A stretch of DNA of 25,783 nt from Volvariella volvacea V23 (lineage: Eukaryota > Basidiomycota > Agaricomycetes > Agaricales > Pluteaceae), in contig KB722746.1 of assembly GCA_000349905.1 (NCBI GenBank), forward strand, positions 23,539 through 49,321, written 5' to 3'. Below, in pieces: positions 10,870-22,579 of this stretch; the first letter of the stretch is position 1; each line of letters starts with the position of its first letter. The notes below the pieces were generated by a model. The model saw only the letters and a list, made by a program, of their open reading frames with translations, did not search any database and had not been told where the DNA came from. Position numbers and translations under genes: made by a program.

Positions 10870-13438
10870 GGATTTTGAACAGTGAAAGAGAAGACAGCGA
10901 CTAGAGGGGGTTTTCTCGTCATCGAAGAGAGGTGAACAAGTACTCGATTTATTATACAGGTTACAGGCATGGACATTGGCAATTCCTTGGATTTCAGACA
11001 CGAACCACCGCACCTTTTGGAAAGAGAGAGCAACGCGCACATCAAATTCAAATATTTACTTATTATTGACTTTGATTATGGTTCTTTTCTTTTTCTTTCT
11101 TCCCTTTCGGTTTTCTGAACGGTTTATTCTGGTATTCATTTATGATTTTCGTTGCCTCTTTCTTGCCTTCGTAGGGCGACGGATTGATTGATTAGATCTG
11201 GTTCGCGGGCGGTGAACATACCTGTTACCTCATCCTACCCTTTCGCCTTTTCCTCTCGTCGTCTCGTCTCCTATGCTCTGCCACTCCCTCACCCCGCCAA
11301 CAGCATATAGTCCCATTGCATCCTTCATTTTTATTCTGTTCACGCATTTAAGGTTCCGCATCTGGCATTTGTCTTTTCCCTTTCCTTCCTGACTATGCGC
11401 ACCTCATCATTCAACGACACAATTCACATGTGCATAAATAAGATTACGTTTCATTCTGTCGGGTTTACATTTTTTATTGTTCTTGTTTCTTTTGGTTGAC
11501 GTTTTGTCTTATATTACACTTCGATTACTTGTTTCTTGTTCACGTTCTGTGTCTGTGCTTGTCTAGCCTATACACTTCCCTCTTCATTCTTGTCTATATT
11601 ATTGGGTTTTGCTGAGCTTTTTTTTACCCTCTAGTTTTTGTTTTACACACGCACTCTCCCTCAAAAAACCATCTTTCATTCTCGCATTCACGCTCACACT
11701 ACACCAACCCCCAGCTGGCACACATGGCACACCGTCTACCAGATTACAATCAATCAACCCTGTCCGCTCCTTTGTCGATCTTACCGTATCCTTTTATCCG
11801 TTAATTTCCGAATTTTTAAAACTCCTTTCCTGTGTTCCGCCTGCACGCCACTATCTCCTTTGGAGCCGAGCCTTTGCCATGGTTGGTTCTCTCATGCGTC
11901 TATCACTCGATTGACTCCCGGGTGTGGTTGTTGAATTGATGGTTACGTTCTCGTTCTCGTTTTTGGTACTTTTTTTTGTCTGCTTGCCTGCTGATTTTAG
12001 TGTTGCTCCTCCCCTTTGGTTTCTTGGGCGCGACTCTTCTTGGTGCACACTCTATCTAGAAATCCGTGCGCTGCGCTTAGCGGCATGGTGGTCCGTCGTC
12101 CATCTCCGAATTTGCCTCAATGGTAGATATAGAAATGACGGGTGGGTTCGAAGCCGGTCTCTTTCACTGCGTGGGAGGCACTGGTTTCAAGTCCCTTGCC
12201 AATAAGCAAGGGATATTCAAGGAGCCCTCTTCAACATGGTCGATAGCCGCCCCGACGACACAAGACCCGACGAGCGTCCAAACCTACCGCCAACGCCCCA
12301 ATTCATCCAACCCTTCCATCAAATACGCACCTCCCTGACTACATCACGCATAACCGCCTTACATCAATCCCGATCCAAATTACACACAACTGCTACGATG
12401 CGTAGCTTAACGTTATACCGATATCCTATCCTTCCCTGGCGTTCAACCCGTTCGGCTGTAGGGTTGAAGGGTGCTCGACGAGGAAGTCTTAATTCGCACT
12501 CTTCTGATCGCATCAGGCGATCATCGTCATCTCCATCACCAATCATCAATGTCACATCGCTCTTGCGGCTCAAGGATTACTTGTGCGCGAACCGCCTCTT
12601 TCAATGATTTCTCACCTTATACCACCATCATCGCTGCTAGCCGTCATCATATACCTCCAATACGCAAGGATCCATGTGCAAAAAAGTGGTACTATTTGGC
12701 CTCTTCTGTTCCTACCCCGTCACGCTCATAGATACTTGCAAGCTTGTTACGATATATTGCCAATTCAATCGCCGGTCAATTCTACTTGGCCTCCTTTATG
12801 TCTGCCACCTACTCTTTTTCTTCGAGTTAATGACGTGTCTATATCTCTATCCGTCTTCTTTCTTATGATCCTCCTAGTTTGTTTTCTCTATCTGTCTCTC
12901 GAATTTTGGCTCGTAGTCTCGGTATTTAACGTAATGAAGTGTCATGACAATCTCCTGCATCGTAAATCGTAGAAAAATGTTACTTGAATGCTCCTCTCTG
13001 CTAGAGTCTTGAGGATACAACGCATAGAAATGAGTGGGTGATGATATCGTATTAAGTTGTTTGAAGTTCCTTTTTAGACCGCATTTCGTCGGTATGCCAT
13101 TGATATTGGGGAACGCCAGTTACCCAGATGCAAAATACTGACGTTGTGGACGACCATCAAAGGGAATATATAGGGGATAACACAACACCAATGCTCTGAT
13201 ATCTTGTTTGTAGGAGAATCGGAAAGACGAAACGGCAGGTGTAGGAGGTAAGAACCCACGAGTATCTAGACAAACAATTAAATCGATTTTACATAGACCA
13301 CAACAAGACTAGAAGGCCCACTCATGAAAATCCAATGTACTGTTCCTGAACCCGAATACAAATTTACATTACAGAATCGAGACGGGTACGATCGCCTGCA
13401 TACCCAGCAGATTGACAATCTCTCCTATTGAAGTCCTT
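10870..13438. other. 2.6 kb T-rich convergent spacer without a supportable gene
   Basis: The FHA gene and the APH-like gene converge on this stretch. From about 11040 to 12020 the plus strand is strongly pyrimidine-rich with many T runs, as in long untranslated or spacer RNA. Open frames such as 12236-12607 plus look compositional and show no domain. It includes a strong short hairpin at 12191-12214. Confidence 0.5.
12191..12214 (+). other. Perfect 8-bp hairpin in non-coding DNA
   Basis: TCCCTTGC at 12192-12199 pairs with GCAAGGGA at 12206-12213 around the six-base loop CAATAA, and a G-T wobble extends it by one pair. It lies 1.3 kb below the FHA stop codon. No U-run follows. Its role is unknown. 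Confidence 0.45.
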
Positions 13439-14433
13439 TCACAAATTTTTGCCTACTAAAAGCGCCCAACCCACTCGGCTAACGAAGGGCCACTGCCCAG
13501 GTCCTTCCCACCTGCCAGTGATAAGCGGGATCCACTTGTTGAAAGACGAAGGCTGTCTGTCTTCAAAGACCTTCATGCCCGCATACTCAAACCAAATGGG
13601 ATAGAAACCGGCAAAATCCCAGTCAATAAGCCACAGCTGCCCATCGTCTCCGAGCATCATATTCCTCATATGTAAGTCCAAGTGTGTGTATACCAATGGG
13701 CCGCTGTTATCGAAAGGCTCTGTAAGCCTAGCAACGAGGCGTGGTTTGTATTCTTTCATTACGTCCAGTTTGTGATTGTAGAAAGCCGCTAGAGCCGTGC
13801 GATCCTCAAAAGGACCCGCTTCTTCCCCAAACAAAGGGCCATAGCATATCTGAGGACGGCCATCGCGGCCAATAGGGCCAGGTACGGTATGCTTCAGTGC
13901 CCTGAGCTGTCCGACGTAGTCTCGGAGAGTGACGAGAACACGAAATTTTGTCCACCAGCCGAGCTCCTCCCAGCACGACGAAAGCGTTCGACCAGGGATG
14001 TATTCCATAACAAGGTATTCAACATCGTCATCGTTTTTGATAACCCTTTCGCATATTGGCAGAGGAATGGAAGTTCGCGAGCTCACAAACTCGGTGCTGA
14101 ACGCTTCAAGCTCACTGCCCATCTTCATTATGGTATCAGGGGATACGAGGGCCACTGGACGACTGGCATCCTTATCTGGGTCGTGGTCAACGCGGTGACC
14201 TGTGCGGTATGACTTGAGCAGGTCAGCATCAGCCCACCCGCTAGTGGATAGGTGACCAGCCCTCTGTTAGGTAAGTTTAAGTTTGAGTTGGGCAAAGTAT
14301 GTGTTCAGTTTTGACTAACGCGTTTATGGACCTGCGACAGAACAAGAAGCCTGCTCAATCTCGTCCGATGCAGAAACTCCCAAAGGAGCTGAATGAACAT
14401 CTCCTGGATCAAGGACATACTAGGATAGATCAT
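13439..14433 (-). CDS. APH-fold kinase-like protein (aminoglycoside phosphotransferase family)
   Basis: Two exons, 14433-14320 and 14263-13439, give 312 aa. The intron is 56 bp (GTTAGT...ACAG) and both sides are phase 0. The catalytic loop is YTHLDLHMRN, matching HxDxxxxN (about H232, D234, N239), and the metal-binding Asp is in LIDWDF (about D252). The ATP-binding Lys is probably in TIMKMG (about K85), and YLVMEYIPGRTL is the hinge. These features are those of fungal APH/choline-kinase-like proteins, which are numerous in agaricomycetes and mostly of unknown substrate; antibiotic resistance should not be assumed. Exon 2 has no ATG near its start, so exon 1 is needed. Its start is either 14433 or the Met five codons later at 14418. 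The exon 1 sequence itself is not conserved enough to confirm by eye. The protein is shorter than many relatives but contains the full core. Confidence 0.8.
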
Positions 14434-15608
14434 TGCATTGGACTGCTGGAGTAATATGCTCTTCTCAGCTCGAGGTCTATTTGCACAATGAAGCTTATGG
14501 AGTCGACATACCCAATGAGAACAACAACGAAAACGAAAGACAGTTGAGCTAAACGATGATGGATGTGAGAAAGTTGCCCGAGGCCCCCATTGCGTTTTAT
14601 GTGGCTGCCCTATCGGCAACTCCCGAGCTGGAGATAGGGAGCCAGGTTCAAATAGCGACCTAACACAATCACTCCTTATAGTACATGTCCAGCGATTGAA
14701 ATTAGTCTGTCAGGTTGGTTCCAGAGCACCATTTGACTATTTTTTGATGGGAGCATTGTTCGCTACCATTACAAGCTCGGGCTCTTGGTGCATCATCATG
14801 GTCGAAGGGCTTCCAATATTTGTGGCCAGTTAGCGCTTCCTATAGCCTTGAATGTTGAACAGTTGGTCTTACCGCCCATGACATCCTTGTTCAGGACGAG
14901 GTGCTGCCTGAGTTTTAACCCATGAAACCCATCATTTCCGGCGAGCACTGGTGTATACTGTCTCATTTTCCAAAATCCACTTCCCGGGTTCTCTGGGCAA
15001 TTTCATCATTCTTATCAGTTTTTGTACCTATACATTTTATTTCTTCCAGATCTTATCAACATGTCTTGTTTTACAGCATGTCCTCATATTGCTGTGCTCG
15101 AGGTGCCTACATAACCTTAGTTTTCCCGTAACTAATGGACTACAAGAGTCAGGGATTCCCGAACACGGAACTACTCAGTTGGTGGGAATGTCAGTCAGTC
15201 AGTGTATTCATTATCAGTCAAGCTAATGGATACGACTACGATAGCGTGACCCTCAACTCCATTTAAAATCTTCTCTGAATGCCACTTCACTGGTATGGGC
15301 CTGAGTTCCCCTCCAACCCCGAGCTTGATAAAAATGCGATGCATGCACCCTTATTTCCGTGGTAGCCTTGCGACCCGGTTTACCCTTCATTGCTACTTGC
15401 AATGGCATGCAGTGCAGTATTGTGCCCACTCCAGCTTCTGAGGTATCCAATTCGAAGAGATCTCGGGCGGCGCACGCTTTCGTTTTCTTCCGTTGAGAGA
15501 GAACACAGATCTTATCAAGAGATTGAATTCTGTTTTAGTTGTTTCGGCTATTTTTGCCTCAAAGGCGAGGAGGGATTTCATGCGGTTCGTTGTCTACATC
15601 CCAAAAGG
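14434..15608. other. 1.2 kb intergenic stretch, no gene seen
   Basis: This separates the divergently transcribed APH-like gene and the DUF7770-like copy. Frames here (14922-15131 plus, 15253-15450 minus) are short and show no domain. It should contain both promoters. The APH-like side has no clear TATA box. Confidence 0.5.
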
Positions 15609-15616
15609 TATATAAA
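15609..15616 (+). promoter_or_regulatory. TATA box of the left DUF7770-like copy
   Basis: TATATAAA preceded by GG lies 236 bp upstream of the ATG at 15845. The same element stands 239 bp upstream of the right copy, so it was carried along in the duplication. Confidence 0.65.
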
Positions 15617-15665
15617 GGTCCTTTCTTTCAAGTTCTCAACCCAACATTCAACGATTCTCAGCCCG

Positions 15666-15830
15666 GTGAGATCTCTCTTCCTCATAGCACACCGATCCAT
15701 ATTCACTGTTTTCCAGCACTACTCAAGCGATAGGGAAACCATACAATATTGCAATTCTTATCTTGACCTTCTGACGTGAGGAGCTTGGAAATTATCTCTC
15801 GAAATGTCCAATCCTGATAATGCGTCCTAG
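15666..15830 (+). other. Leader (5' UTR) intron of the left DUF7770-like copy
   Basis: GTGAGA at 15666 and CCTAG ending at 15830 define 165 nt. Fourteen bases separate the acceptor from ATG, exactly as in the right copy, and the interior still aligns with the other intron (around 15737-15775 against 17120-17160). Confidence 0.6.
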
Positions 15831-15844
15831 GGATATTCTGAGCC

Positions 15845-16390
15845 ATGTCGCAAATTCCTTCTCGCAACACTATTGTTCGCACCGCTCTTGCAGAATAGGA
15901 CCTTACGCGCCTCGTCAAAGAAATCAGTATTGCTGGTACCGCCGTCATCCCCGGCAACCCACCTGACTCCGTTTATCACTTCCGTTTCTCCCTCATTTTT
16001 GAGAACCAAACATCAGTTCGCCTCGACATCAATCCATACGAACTGAAGCCGTCTCCTGTTAAAACGCGGGGTCGGCTCAGGATCGAGTCCAAGTCATACC
16101 CCAAGTCGAGAAACAATACGATCTCTTGGGGCTGCCCTCTCAGCACCCCTACGACAACGGGCGAGATTCTCAAGTACATTCTCGTCGACAAGAAGAGGGA
16201 TCAATACGATTTTGATAATAATGGGGAAGGTTGTAGGTTCTGGTGCGAGACCATCTTGAAAGATCTGATCAGCATGCGCGTCGTGAGCTCGGATCAGCTG
16301 ACTTCGTTCAATGCTTGGGAGAAGGAGGAGAAGAAGAAGCAAGGAGATCGCCTTCCGATGCCCAAGCCTCAGGGCACATTTTACAACTAA
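15845..16390 (+). pseudogene. DUF7770-like gene copy broken by an in-frame TAG
   Basis: This is the left member of a tandem pair. It aligns over its whole length with the gene at 17228-17766, at about 80% protein identity counted by eye. The reading frame is intact for 181 codons except for TAG at codon 18 (15896-15898), which lies at a three-base insertion relative to the intact copy. After the stop no in-frame ATG occurs until near the C-terminus, and using the CAG or TAG there as a later splice acceptor would remove the only start codon. Conserved stretches such as GTAxxPGNPPDSVYHF, DINPYEL, TISWGC and GEGCRFWCETILKDL remain. The decay is therefore recent, or the stop is a strain variant or sequence error. 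Confidence 0.75.
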
Positions 16391-16988
16391 GTATTTAGTT
16401 ATTTTAATGTGCATATGGGTAGTGCAGTTAATTTTCGACGATCAATGAGCTTTGGCGAGCTACTCAGTGTCCTTTTACGGATATTGAACCACAATGAATA
16501 CCCCAAATACCCCAACTCCAAAGTCGTGACGGCGAGAGGAGGCAAAATAAAAACCCAAACATGAGGTAACGCCTTGAGAGGTTCGGACAGCTTAGCCCGT
16601 TGATTATCACTGAGGCTATGATAAATTCTTGGAGTCCAATAAGGGGTCCATACAATGGGTCAGAGTAAATGACGCTGCATTTACAACACAATATCACGAG
16701 CTTGTGAATGAATTGGAACAAGCTGTGGTCATTAATAAATAGTGCGATTGGTGGTGTGCTTTGAGACTCACATTTACTCGGTCCACTTGTTTCACTCCAA
16801 TCGTGAACAAAAAATGGACGAGGTGTCTGTGCCGTGATGTGTTCTGTTCGGTCTATCGCTTCCTAAGACGGCGTGTTGGTGAGCGATCGAATGCAGGTGG
16901 TTACATTAGCCCAGGTATGTAGTCGCGATGTGTGCATACCTACGACATATAATATTAGCTGTCCTACCCCAACACCGCATTCCAGAGG
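16391..16988. other. Intergenic spacer between the DUF7770-like copies
   Basis: About 600 bp with no supported gene. The 3' ends of the two copies diverge immediately after their stop codons, so the recognisable duplication unit runs from promoter to stop. Confidence 0.5.
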
Positions 16989-16996
16989 TATATAAG
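16989..16996 (+). promoter_or_regulatory. TATA box of the intact DUF7770-like gene
   Basis: TATATAAG preceded by GG lies 239 bp upstream of the ATG. About 45 bases downstream a leader-intron donor appears, consistent with a short non-coding first exon. Confidence 0.65.
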
Positions 16997-17042
16997 AGAA
17001 TATGCTCTCACACATTATCACCAATATCCCGTAGTTCCAGCG

Positions 17043-17213
17043 GTATGTCTCCCTTCTCCCTATCCCAACAACTGTGTATGCGCTAATCTCGGTGCATCCT
17101 CAAGAAATATCGCAAGTGAACAGGAGATCCTATAATATTATAATTCCTGTCTTAGCCTTTTTAGAGTAGGTGCACGGAGAACTGCAACCGCATATTTCTG
17201 ACCTTAACTATAG
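17043..17213 (+). other. Leader (5' UTR) intron of the intact DUF7770-like gene
   Basis: The donor is GTATGT at 17043, a likely branch site is CTTAAC at about 17203, and the acceptor is TATAG ending at 17213. The length is 171 nt, and 14 bases follow before ATG. Confidence 0.65.
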
Positions 17214-17227
17214 GCGAATTCTACACT

Positions 17228-17767
17228 ATGGGGCAAATCCCTTCTCGCGACACGATTGTTCATAATACACTCACAAAGGACCTTACTCGTCTCGTCCAGG
17301 AAATTACTATCGCTGGAACCGCCATTCTTCCAGGCAACCCACCTGACTCGGTTTATCACTTCCGTTTGTCTCTCGTCTTCGAGAACCAGACGGCAATCCG
17401 CCTTGACATTAATCCATATGAATTGGACTCTCCCATTAAAACGCGGGGTCGGCTCACCATCGAGTCCAAGGGTTACCCCAAGTCGAAGAATAATACAATC
17501 TCTTGGGGTTGTGCCCTCAACACCCCTACCGAAGCGGGCAATATTCTCAAATACATTCTTGTCAAGAAGAAGAGAGACCAATATGATTTCGATAGCAATG
17601 GAGAGGGATGTAGGTTCTGGTGCGAGACCATCCTGAAGGATTTGATTGACATGGGCCTGGTGAGTGCGGATGAGCTAGCTAAGTTCAATGCCTGGGAGAA
17701 GGAGGAGAAGAAGAAGCAAGGAGATCGTCTTCCAATGCCCAAACCTCAGGGCGTGTTCTACGGTTGA
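17228..17767 (+). CDS. DUF7770-like fungal protein, intact copy
   Basis: A single coding exon of 179 aa. The sequence resembles the fungal DUF7770 family as I remember it: an N-terminal VQEITIAGTAIL segment, PPDSVYHFRLSLVFEN, xIRLDINPYE, a central TISWGCALNTPT, then DQYDFDSNGEGCRFWC and a C-terminal FNAWEKEEKKKQGDRLPMP followed by FY. No signal peptide or membrane segment is visible, so it is probably cytosolic. The function of the family is not known to me, and the family name should be confirmed by profile search. The start is the first ATG after the leader intron and aligns with that of the left copy. It is the only copy here that can make a full protein. Confidence 0.85.
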   Translation: MGQIPSRDTIVHNTLTKDLTRLVQEITIAGTAILPGNPPDSVYHFRLSLVFENQTAIRLDINPYELDSPIKTRGRLTIESKGYPKSKNNTISWGCALNTPTEAGNILKYILVKKKRDQYDFDSNGEGCRFWCETILKDLIDMGLVSADELAKFNAWEKEEKKKQGDRLPMPKPQGVFYG

Positions 17768-20700
17768 GCATACTATCATGATATCGCCGATAATAGGGTC
17801 GTAATTGCTACCTACTAGTACAACAATTGAATGACAGTTTGCTTCGCTAATACATAAACACCGCTCTATGAATGTCATTTGGAAGGTGTGAGGACAGAAT
17901 TCACAGAAATACAAGCAAGACGTCAATCTTCTTTGGTGGTCGGTCTCGCTCTCTCACTATCCAATGGCCATGCCGTCTTCCTCATACTATGTAGTTGAAA
18001 ATCGTATCAAGAGAGCTCTTTTTCTATTTTTCTTTTCATCGTCTGATAAAATGAGGAGTGACTTTGATGCGTTGCAAGGCTTCGAGGGGAATTTCTTGGA
18101 TTTAATATCGAACAGGGCATCGAGTCGAACATATCCAACTTCCGAACATCATTGGTCTAATTTACGGGGCCTACATGGCAAAAAATTAATGAAAACGAAG
18201 AACAAGACAGGACGTACGACGTCAAGTTTCAACTAAGCTAGCGGAGGAGCTGTTTAAAGTCAGCAATCAATTCCATTATATCCGTGGCCGTCTTGCGCGA
18301 TAGGGATAACAACACCTGTCACGTTGTGACATATTGGCAATGCCATCTGATAATCTTTTGTTATCTTGGTGCTGACGCTTCTCTACTCCAAACTAGCAGC
18401 GATGACTGTGGTCATTATTAATGGCTTGGAGTAGTGTGGTGCAGACGAACCCTAAGGTCGTGTACGGCTCTCGCTTCAGATTACAATCGATATAGATCAT
18501 GGCAGGTCGCAGTGATCGTTGGGCAAGGTCAGCACAATCTGTACTCCCCAGATCGGCATGACCTTTCTGAAATAGGACCACAGATAGCGGGTGCCTGTGT
18601 CACCAATCGACCAGGCTTTCCAGGTCCCTCGTTCCAATACCTTTCTCCATCCAAAAACGCCGTCTGGATCAGATAATGGTCGGTGTATCAATGAACTGGC
18701 CATGCGCTCTTGCCAATCATTGCCAGATCCTTTATACACATACCACTGATCGCACCTTCCAGGCCATGGCGTTCAAGTAATGGATGTGAGGATCTACACG
18801 TGTGGGCTGATTGTAGGCTTGGCGCATTGTCTTTATACTCACGTTGCAGTGGTTAGCAATGATCGTATACACCATCGATCTATACTGAGGCCAAAGTCTA
18901 CATTGTCCGTAATATCTACCAAGTCGCGCAGTCGAATATCATACATGCAGATGAATGCTAGTGCCTACCGACTCGGATATAACCCTCGAATTAAGCACAA
19001 AGAGGGCATTTGTTTCATTACGCTGCGGTATCCGTATAAACGATGGGACTAGCGATGCGCGTCCGAGTCGCTACCCGACGCGGCGTTTCCCACAACCTCA
19101 ACTGACACGAAGCCTCCCGCGCGTCTGCACCCAACTCTACTTTCCTATCCTTATCACTGCGCAAAAGCTTTTCAATTCGTGTGCCTCAACGAGCCCTTTC
19201 GCTTTATGAATATCAAGTTCGCTGTTGTTATGATTGACGGAGGTAGATGGTTATAGTCCCACTTTCTGTATATTACTTTGATCACAGTTTTATTTCTTCT
19301 GAAATACGGTGGGATATCCAATCACTATTTGCCACCGCTCGATATCCAATACATTTCTGTTACAAAAAGAAAAATTACTGAGCCTTACCTATTATACAAC
19401 TGAGCACAGACGAAGGGATAGCCTTGAGGTGAAAGCTCTTGGAGCATTCAACCCAAGCTTATCCCTTCATATTACTGGCAGTAGGTGTCATACCAACCAG
19501 CATCTCAAAATCCTTCCACGAGCTCTCTTCCCTTCCACTAGTCTATCTGCTCTGATGGGGATTACTGCCAGTCGGAACAGTGGTATCGACAGGTAAGGAT
19601 GGAGTTACTCGCCTGGCGCAAGCTCGTACGAATTTTATATCAACGGCTTTGGTGTTGGTCACCGATATGAGGCTGTTCGTGTTATCGTCGTACTATAAGT
19701 GCGTGAGCATTCGTCCAGCGAGCAATGATAACCTTCAACGACTTCAAAGGTATGGGGTGCGTGAAGAGGCTGGGCACGTCAAAGTCAAGTGCAGGATGAA
19801 CGGACTCGACATCGGGGCTAGATCTCGTCGATGATGAAAGTGTGCACGAACAGATGGGGCGCATGTCGACACTCACTTGACTTTGAACATGGTATCTGTC
19901 GTTCGTTGGTGGCTTGTACTCGACGCCGAAAAACCTCGACCTCGATCTCGCCCGGTCACTCACGGTGAATACGGACACGGCACAGCAGGAGATTCGAGCT
20001 AGACACTCGAGTCTGTAGCGTGATTACGCCACCCCACGACAGCCGCCACAACCTGGTCGCCGCGTGTGCGTGCGGTAGTTCCATCCGCCGGGACGTGTAC
20101 GAGAGACCGACAGGGCCGCCTGCGCTGTCGGCATATATGCACAGGCGATCATTCACTGCCTGTTCATGACGAAAAGAACAAGAGAAAAGCAGGTGGCAAT
20201 CGGAACACACAACATATTGGAATGTACGCCGCCGCCACTTGCATTCTGTAGGTGTGCGTATGGACAGCACAGCACGGGCATTGATTAATATTGATTAGCG
20301 ATGGGAGCTGCGAGTGAAAAAGCTGAGGAGAGTGGAAAGGTCAAGAAAGGCGGTGTTGGATGATTAGGTGGAAGGAGTCGAGGCGATGCCTACAGCAAGC
20401 GAAATCGATAATCGCAAGCTCCCTCCCCCTGATGACGATCTCAGGGACCCAGGTACAGGGGGATTTTCTGCAGCACGCGCGTGTTGTTTGCAAGACCGCC
20501 TGGGTTCCTCCGATCGGATTTGGATTCGGAGGAGATTCGGATATCGACTCGGATATGGGCCGTCGGGCGATCACACGGGCGGGCTCGTCCTCATCTTGGA
20601 GGTTTGAGGTCGGACATGTGCTCGATCGGGGTTGGTATCGTGCTGGTGTTGGCGTGTGCGTGTTGGTTCTTGTTCTTTGTTTATTTTAGCTCACAGGCTT

Positions 20701-22429
20701 CACGGTTGGGTGTGTATAAGCATAAGCGTTCAGGTCATGGTACCACAAGCACGGAACCGCAGGGCTCTATATGTCGTAGGCGGCCTGCCTGCCTGCCATT
20801 CTGGTGTCCACAACGGGGGTGTGCCTCGCGACGGGAGGAGGATAATTGGAGGAGATGTGCGTGATATTCTGGATATAGTATGTGTGATTGAATGTGCTAT
20901 ATGTTGCCATCAGAATCGTGGAGAGGGTGGGCACGGGACAGGAGGCGTGGCGCACGCCGCATCGATGTTGTTGTTGCGCCACAGATTGTAACATGATTAT
21001 GAAGCCGCAAGCCGCAAGAAGCCTGATGAGCACATACACACGGACACAGACACGATGCCTGGTGCTCGGGAAGGCTAAAGGCTATAGTTAACGGCACTGG
21101 AGGTTACCGTGATGAGATAGGTCGGGGGAGAACAAGGTGTAGGGTGTTGGCTGGAAATGGGAAGGCGTCGTTGTGTTGTGTGCAATCACGAGTCACGGAC
21201 GTGATGGACGAGATGAACGGGACGAGGAGGGTGGAGAGATGAATGATGCGCACAGTAAGCGGTCGTTCGTTCTCATTGGTGCCTGCCCTGGCCTGCCAGG
21301 ATGGGATGAGGATGTGGCGTTAGATGCAGTTTCCGAGTCGGACTCGGAGCCAAGGTGCCCGTTTTGGGCTCAAGAGCTCAATGCTGCTCGGGGCTTCGCG
21401 ATCTCCTAGGAGAAAAAGAGGCTGAGGAACCTGAGTGCATGTGGACGACATGGTTCGTTTTTGCATTTGGGAGTAGAAGATGTACTATACAAAGAATAGA
21501 TCATGACACTGTACAATGGTGTGGTACGGTCGGAATGAACGTGAAACCGTCAGCCGCTCTAATCGTGCCCATGCCCGTGTCTGCACGGTAAACGTTCTTC
21601 CTCTCCAAACCCAAGCCCGTTCCTCCGAATTCCAATGACATAGCGTGTTCTGTCATTCCATGCAGGGTGGCAATTTTATCGGAACGCTTTGAGTCACTGG
21701 GTTGACAGCCACTGCCACGGCGGTACTGGACATGTGCGCACGTTTGTTGCGGTTTCTATTGCGAGAGTCTTGGGGTATGCATGCTCTTGAAGCGCGAGCG
21801 AACGGTCGTGTTTTCGCTTGGATTTCTCCCAGAGGCTTTCGAGAGATGGTCGTAAGTGGTAGCACGTATAGAGAAACGTGCAGGGGAGAGAGGGGAATGA
21901 ACAGGGGAAATGGAGGACGGAGGGGTGAAAATTTCAGCACAATTGCGATCGGCAATCAATAAAGATGATCAATGGCCAATGCGGGACTGAAAATGGACAT
22001 GTCTGTTGGGCTTTCGGAACATGAACCAATTGTGGGGGTGGGAGCTATGTGGTTTCGGACCATGGGCCAGTGTGGCAAAATTGCGAGTGGGCATGTGAGA
22101 GGGTTCCAAGAGGGAGTAACCAAATGCGATGGCGAAGGAACCGTGCGGGATGTCTGAGATTTCGCGTATGAGCTCACCAATGGCGAAATGTGCACAAGGC
22201 CCAATGGCGCGGGGCAGGGAGGCCAGGCCCGGTGGCAGGATCGCGCGGGAGAGGCGAGCTGGGGATCACGTCGACTGACACTTGGCAAACGCAATATAGT
22301 GCCATTCGATCCCAGACCACGGCAAGGCGGGTCAATACCAACGTCACCTGCCCCCTTCCTGATGCAGTCTTTAAAGGCCACCGAGTCGCTGCCACCTACC
22401 TCCCCATTCCACCCCAAACCAAGCTCGCG
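17768..22429. other. 4.7 kb stretch without a supportable gene
   Basis: Many short frames occur on both strands, the best being 18497-18739 minus (80 codons, followed in another frame by 18581-18393), 20632-20991 plus and 21702-21962 plus. None shows a domain or joins convincingly. The minus-strand pair at 18393-18739 could be a decayed gene. CpG is plentiful, so this is not the same kind of sequence as the window edges. Confidence 0.5.
21332..21348. repeat. 17-bp inverted repeat TCCGAGTC-G-GACTCGGA
   Basis: Perfect 8-bp arms around a single base lie in non-coding DNA. This could be a binding site for a dimeric regulator or could be chance; no gene start is near. Confidence 0.35.
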
Positions 22430-22579
22430 ATGCTCACTGACCGTCACAACCCATCCCCGTCTCCAACACGCGCCAGCGGCTTCTTCGCCTCCATAGGGGC
22501 AGCCTTCAACCGCAGTCTCAGCGGGGACCGCTACCGAGACGCTGAGACGAGCTCCACGACGACGATGATCAACACACAA
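22430..22579 (+). CDS. Possible first exon of a small unidentified gene
   Basis: ATG follows a CA-rich leader ending in CTCGCG. The frame reads about 50 Ser/Thr/Arg-rich codons (TRASGFFASIGAAFNRSLSG in the middle) up to ACACAAG|GTGAGA at 22580, a good donor. Without splicing the frame runs to a stop at 22628-22630. I found no convincing second exon before the Par32-like gene, and the protein is not recognised. It may be a short gene, an upstream exon, or an accidental frame. Confidence 0.25.

Noticed and set aside
12113..12205. tRNA-like sequence with box A and box B matches
   Set aside because: The distance between the boxes is too short, the T-stem does not pair, the second TTCAAGT-like loop has an extra base, and no acceptor stem can be formed on either strand.
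15976..16414. Minus-strand frames opposite the DUF7770-like copies
   Set aside because: Equivalent frames occur opposite both copies simply because the sense strands are homologous; the sense frame carries the family similarity and the shared promoter.
18393..18739. Minus-strand frames that could be a frameshifted gene relic
   Set aside because: Two adjacent frames look mildly protein-like, but I recognise no domain and cannot join them with splice sites.
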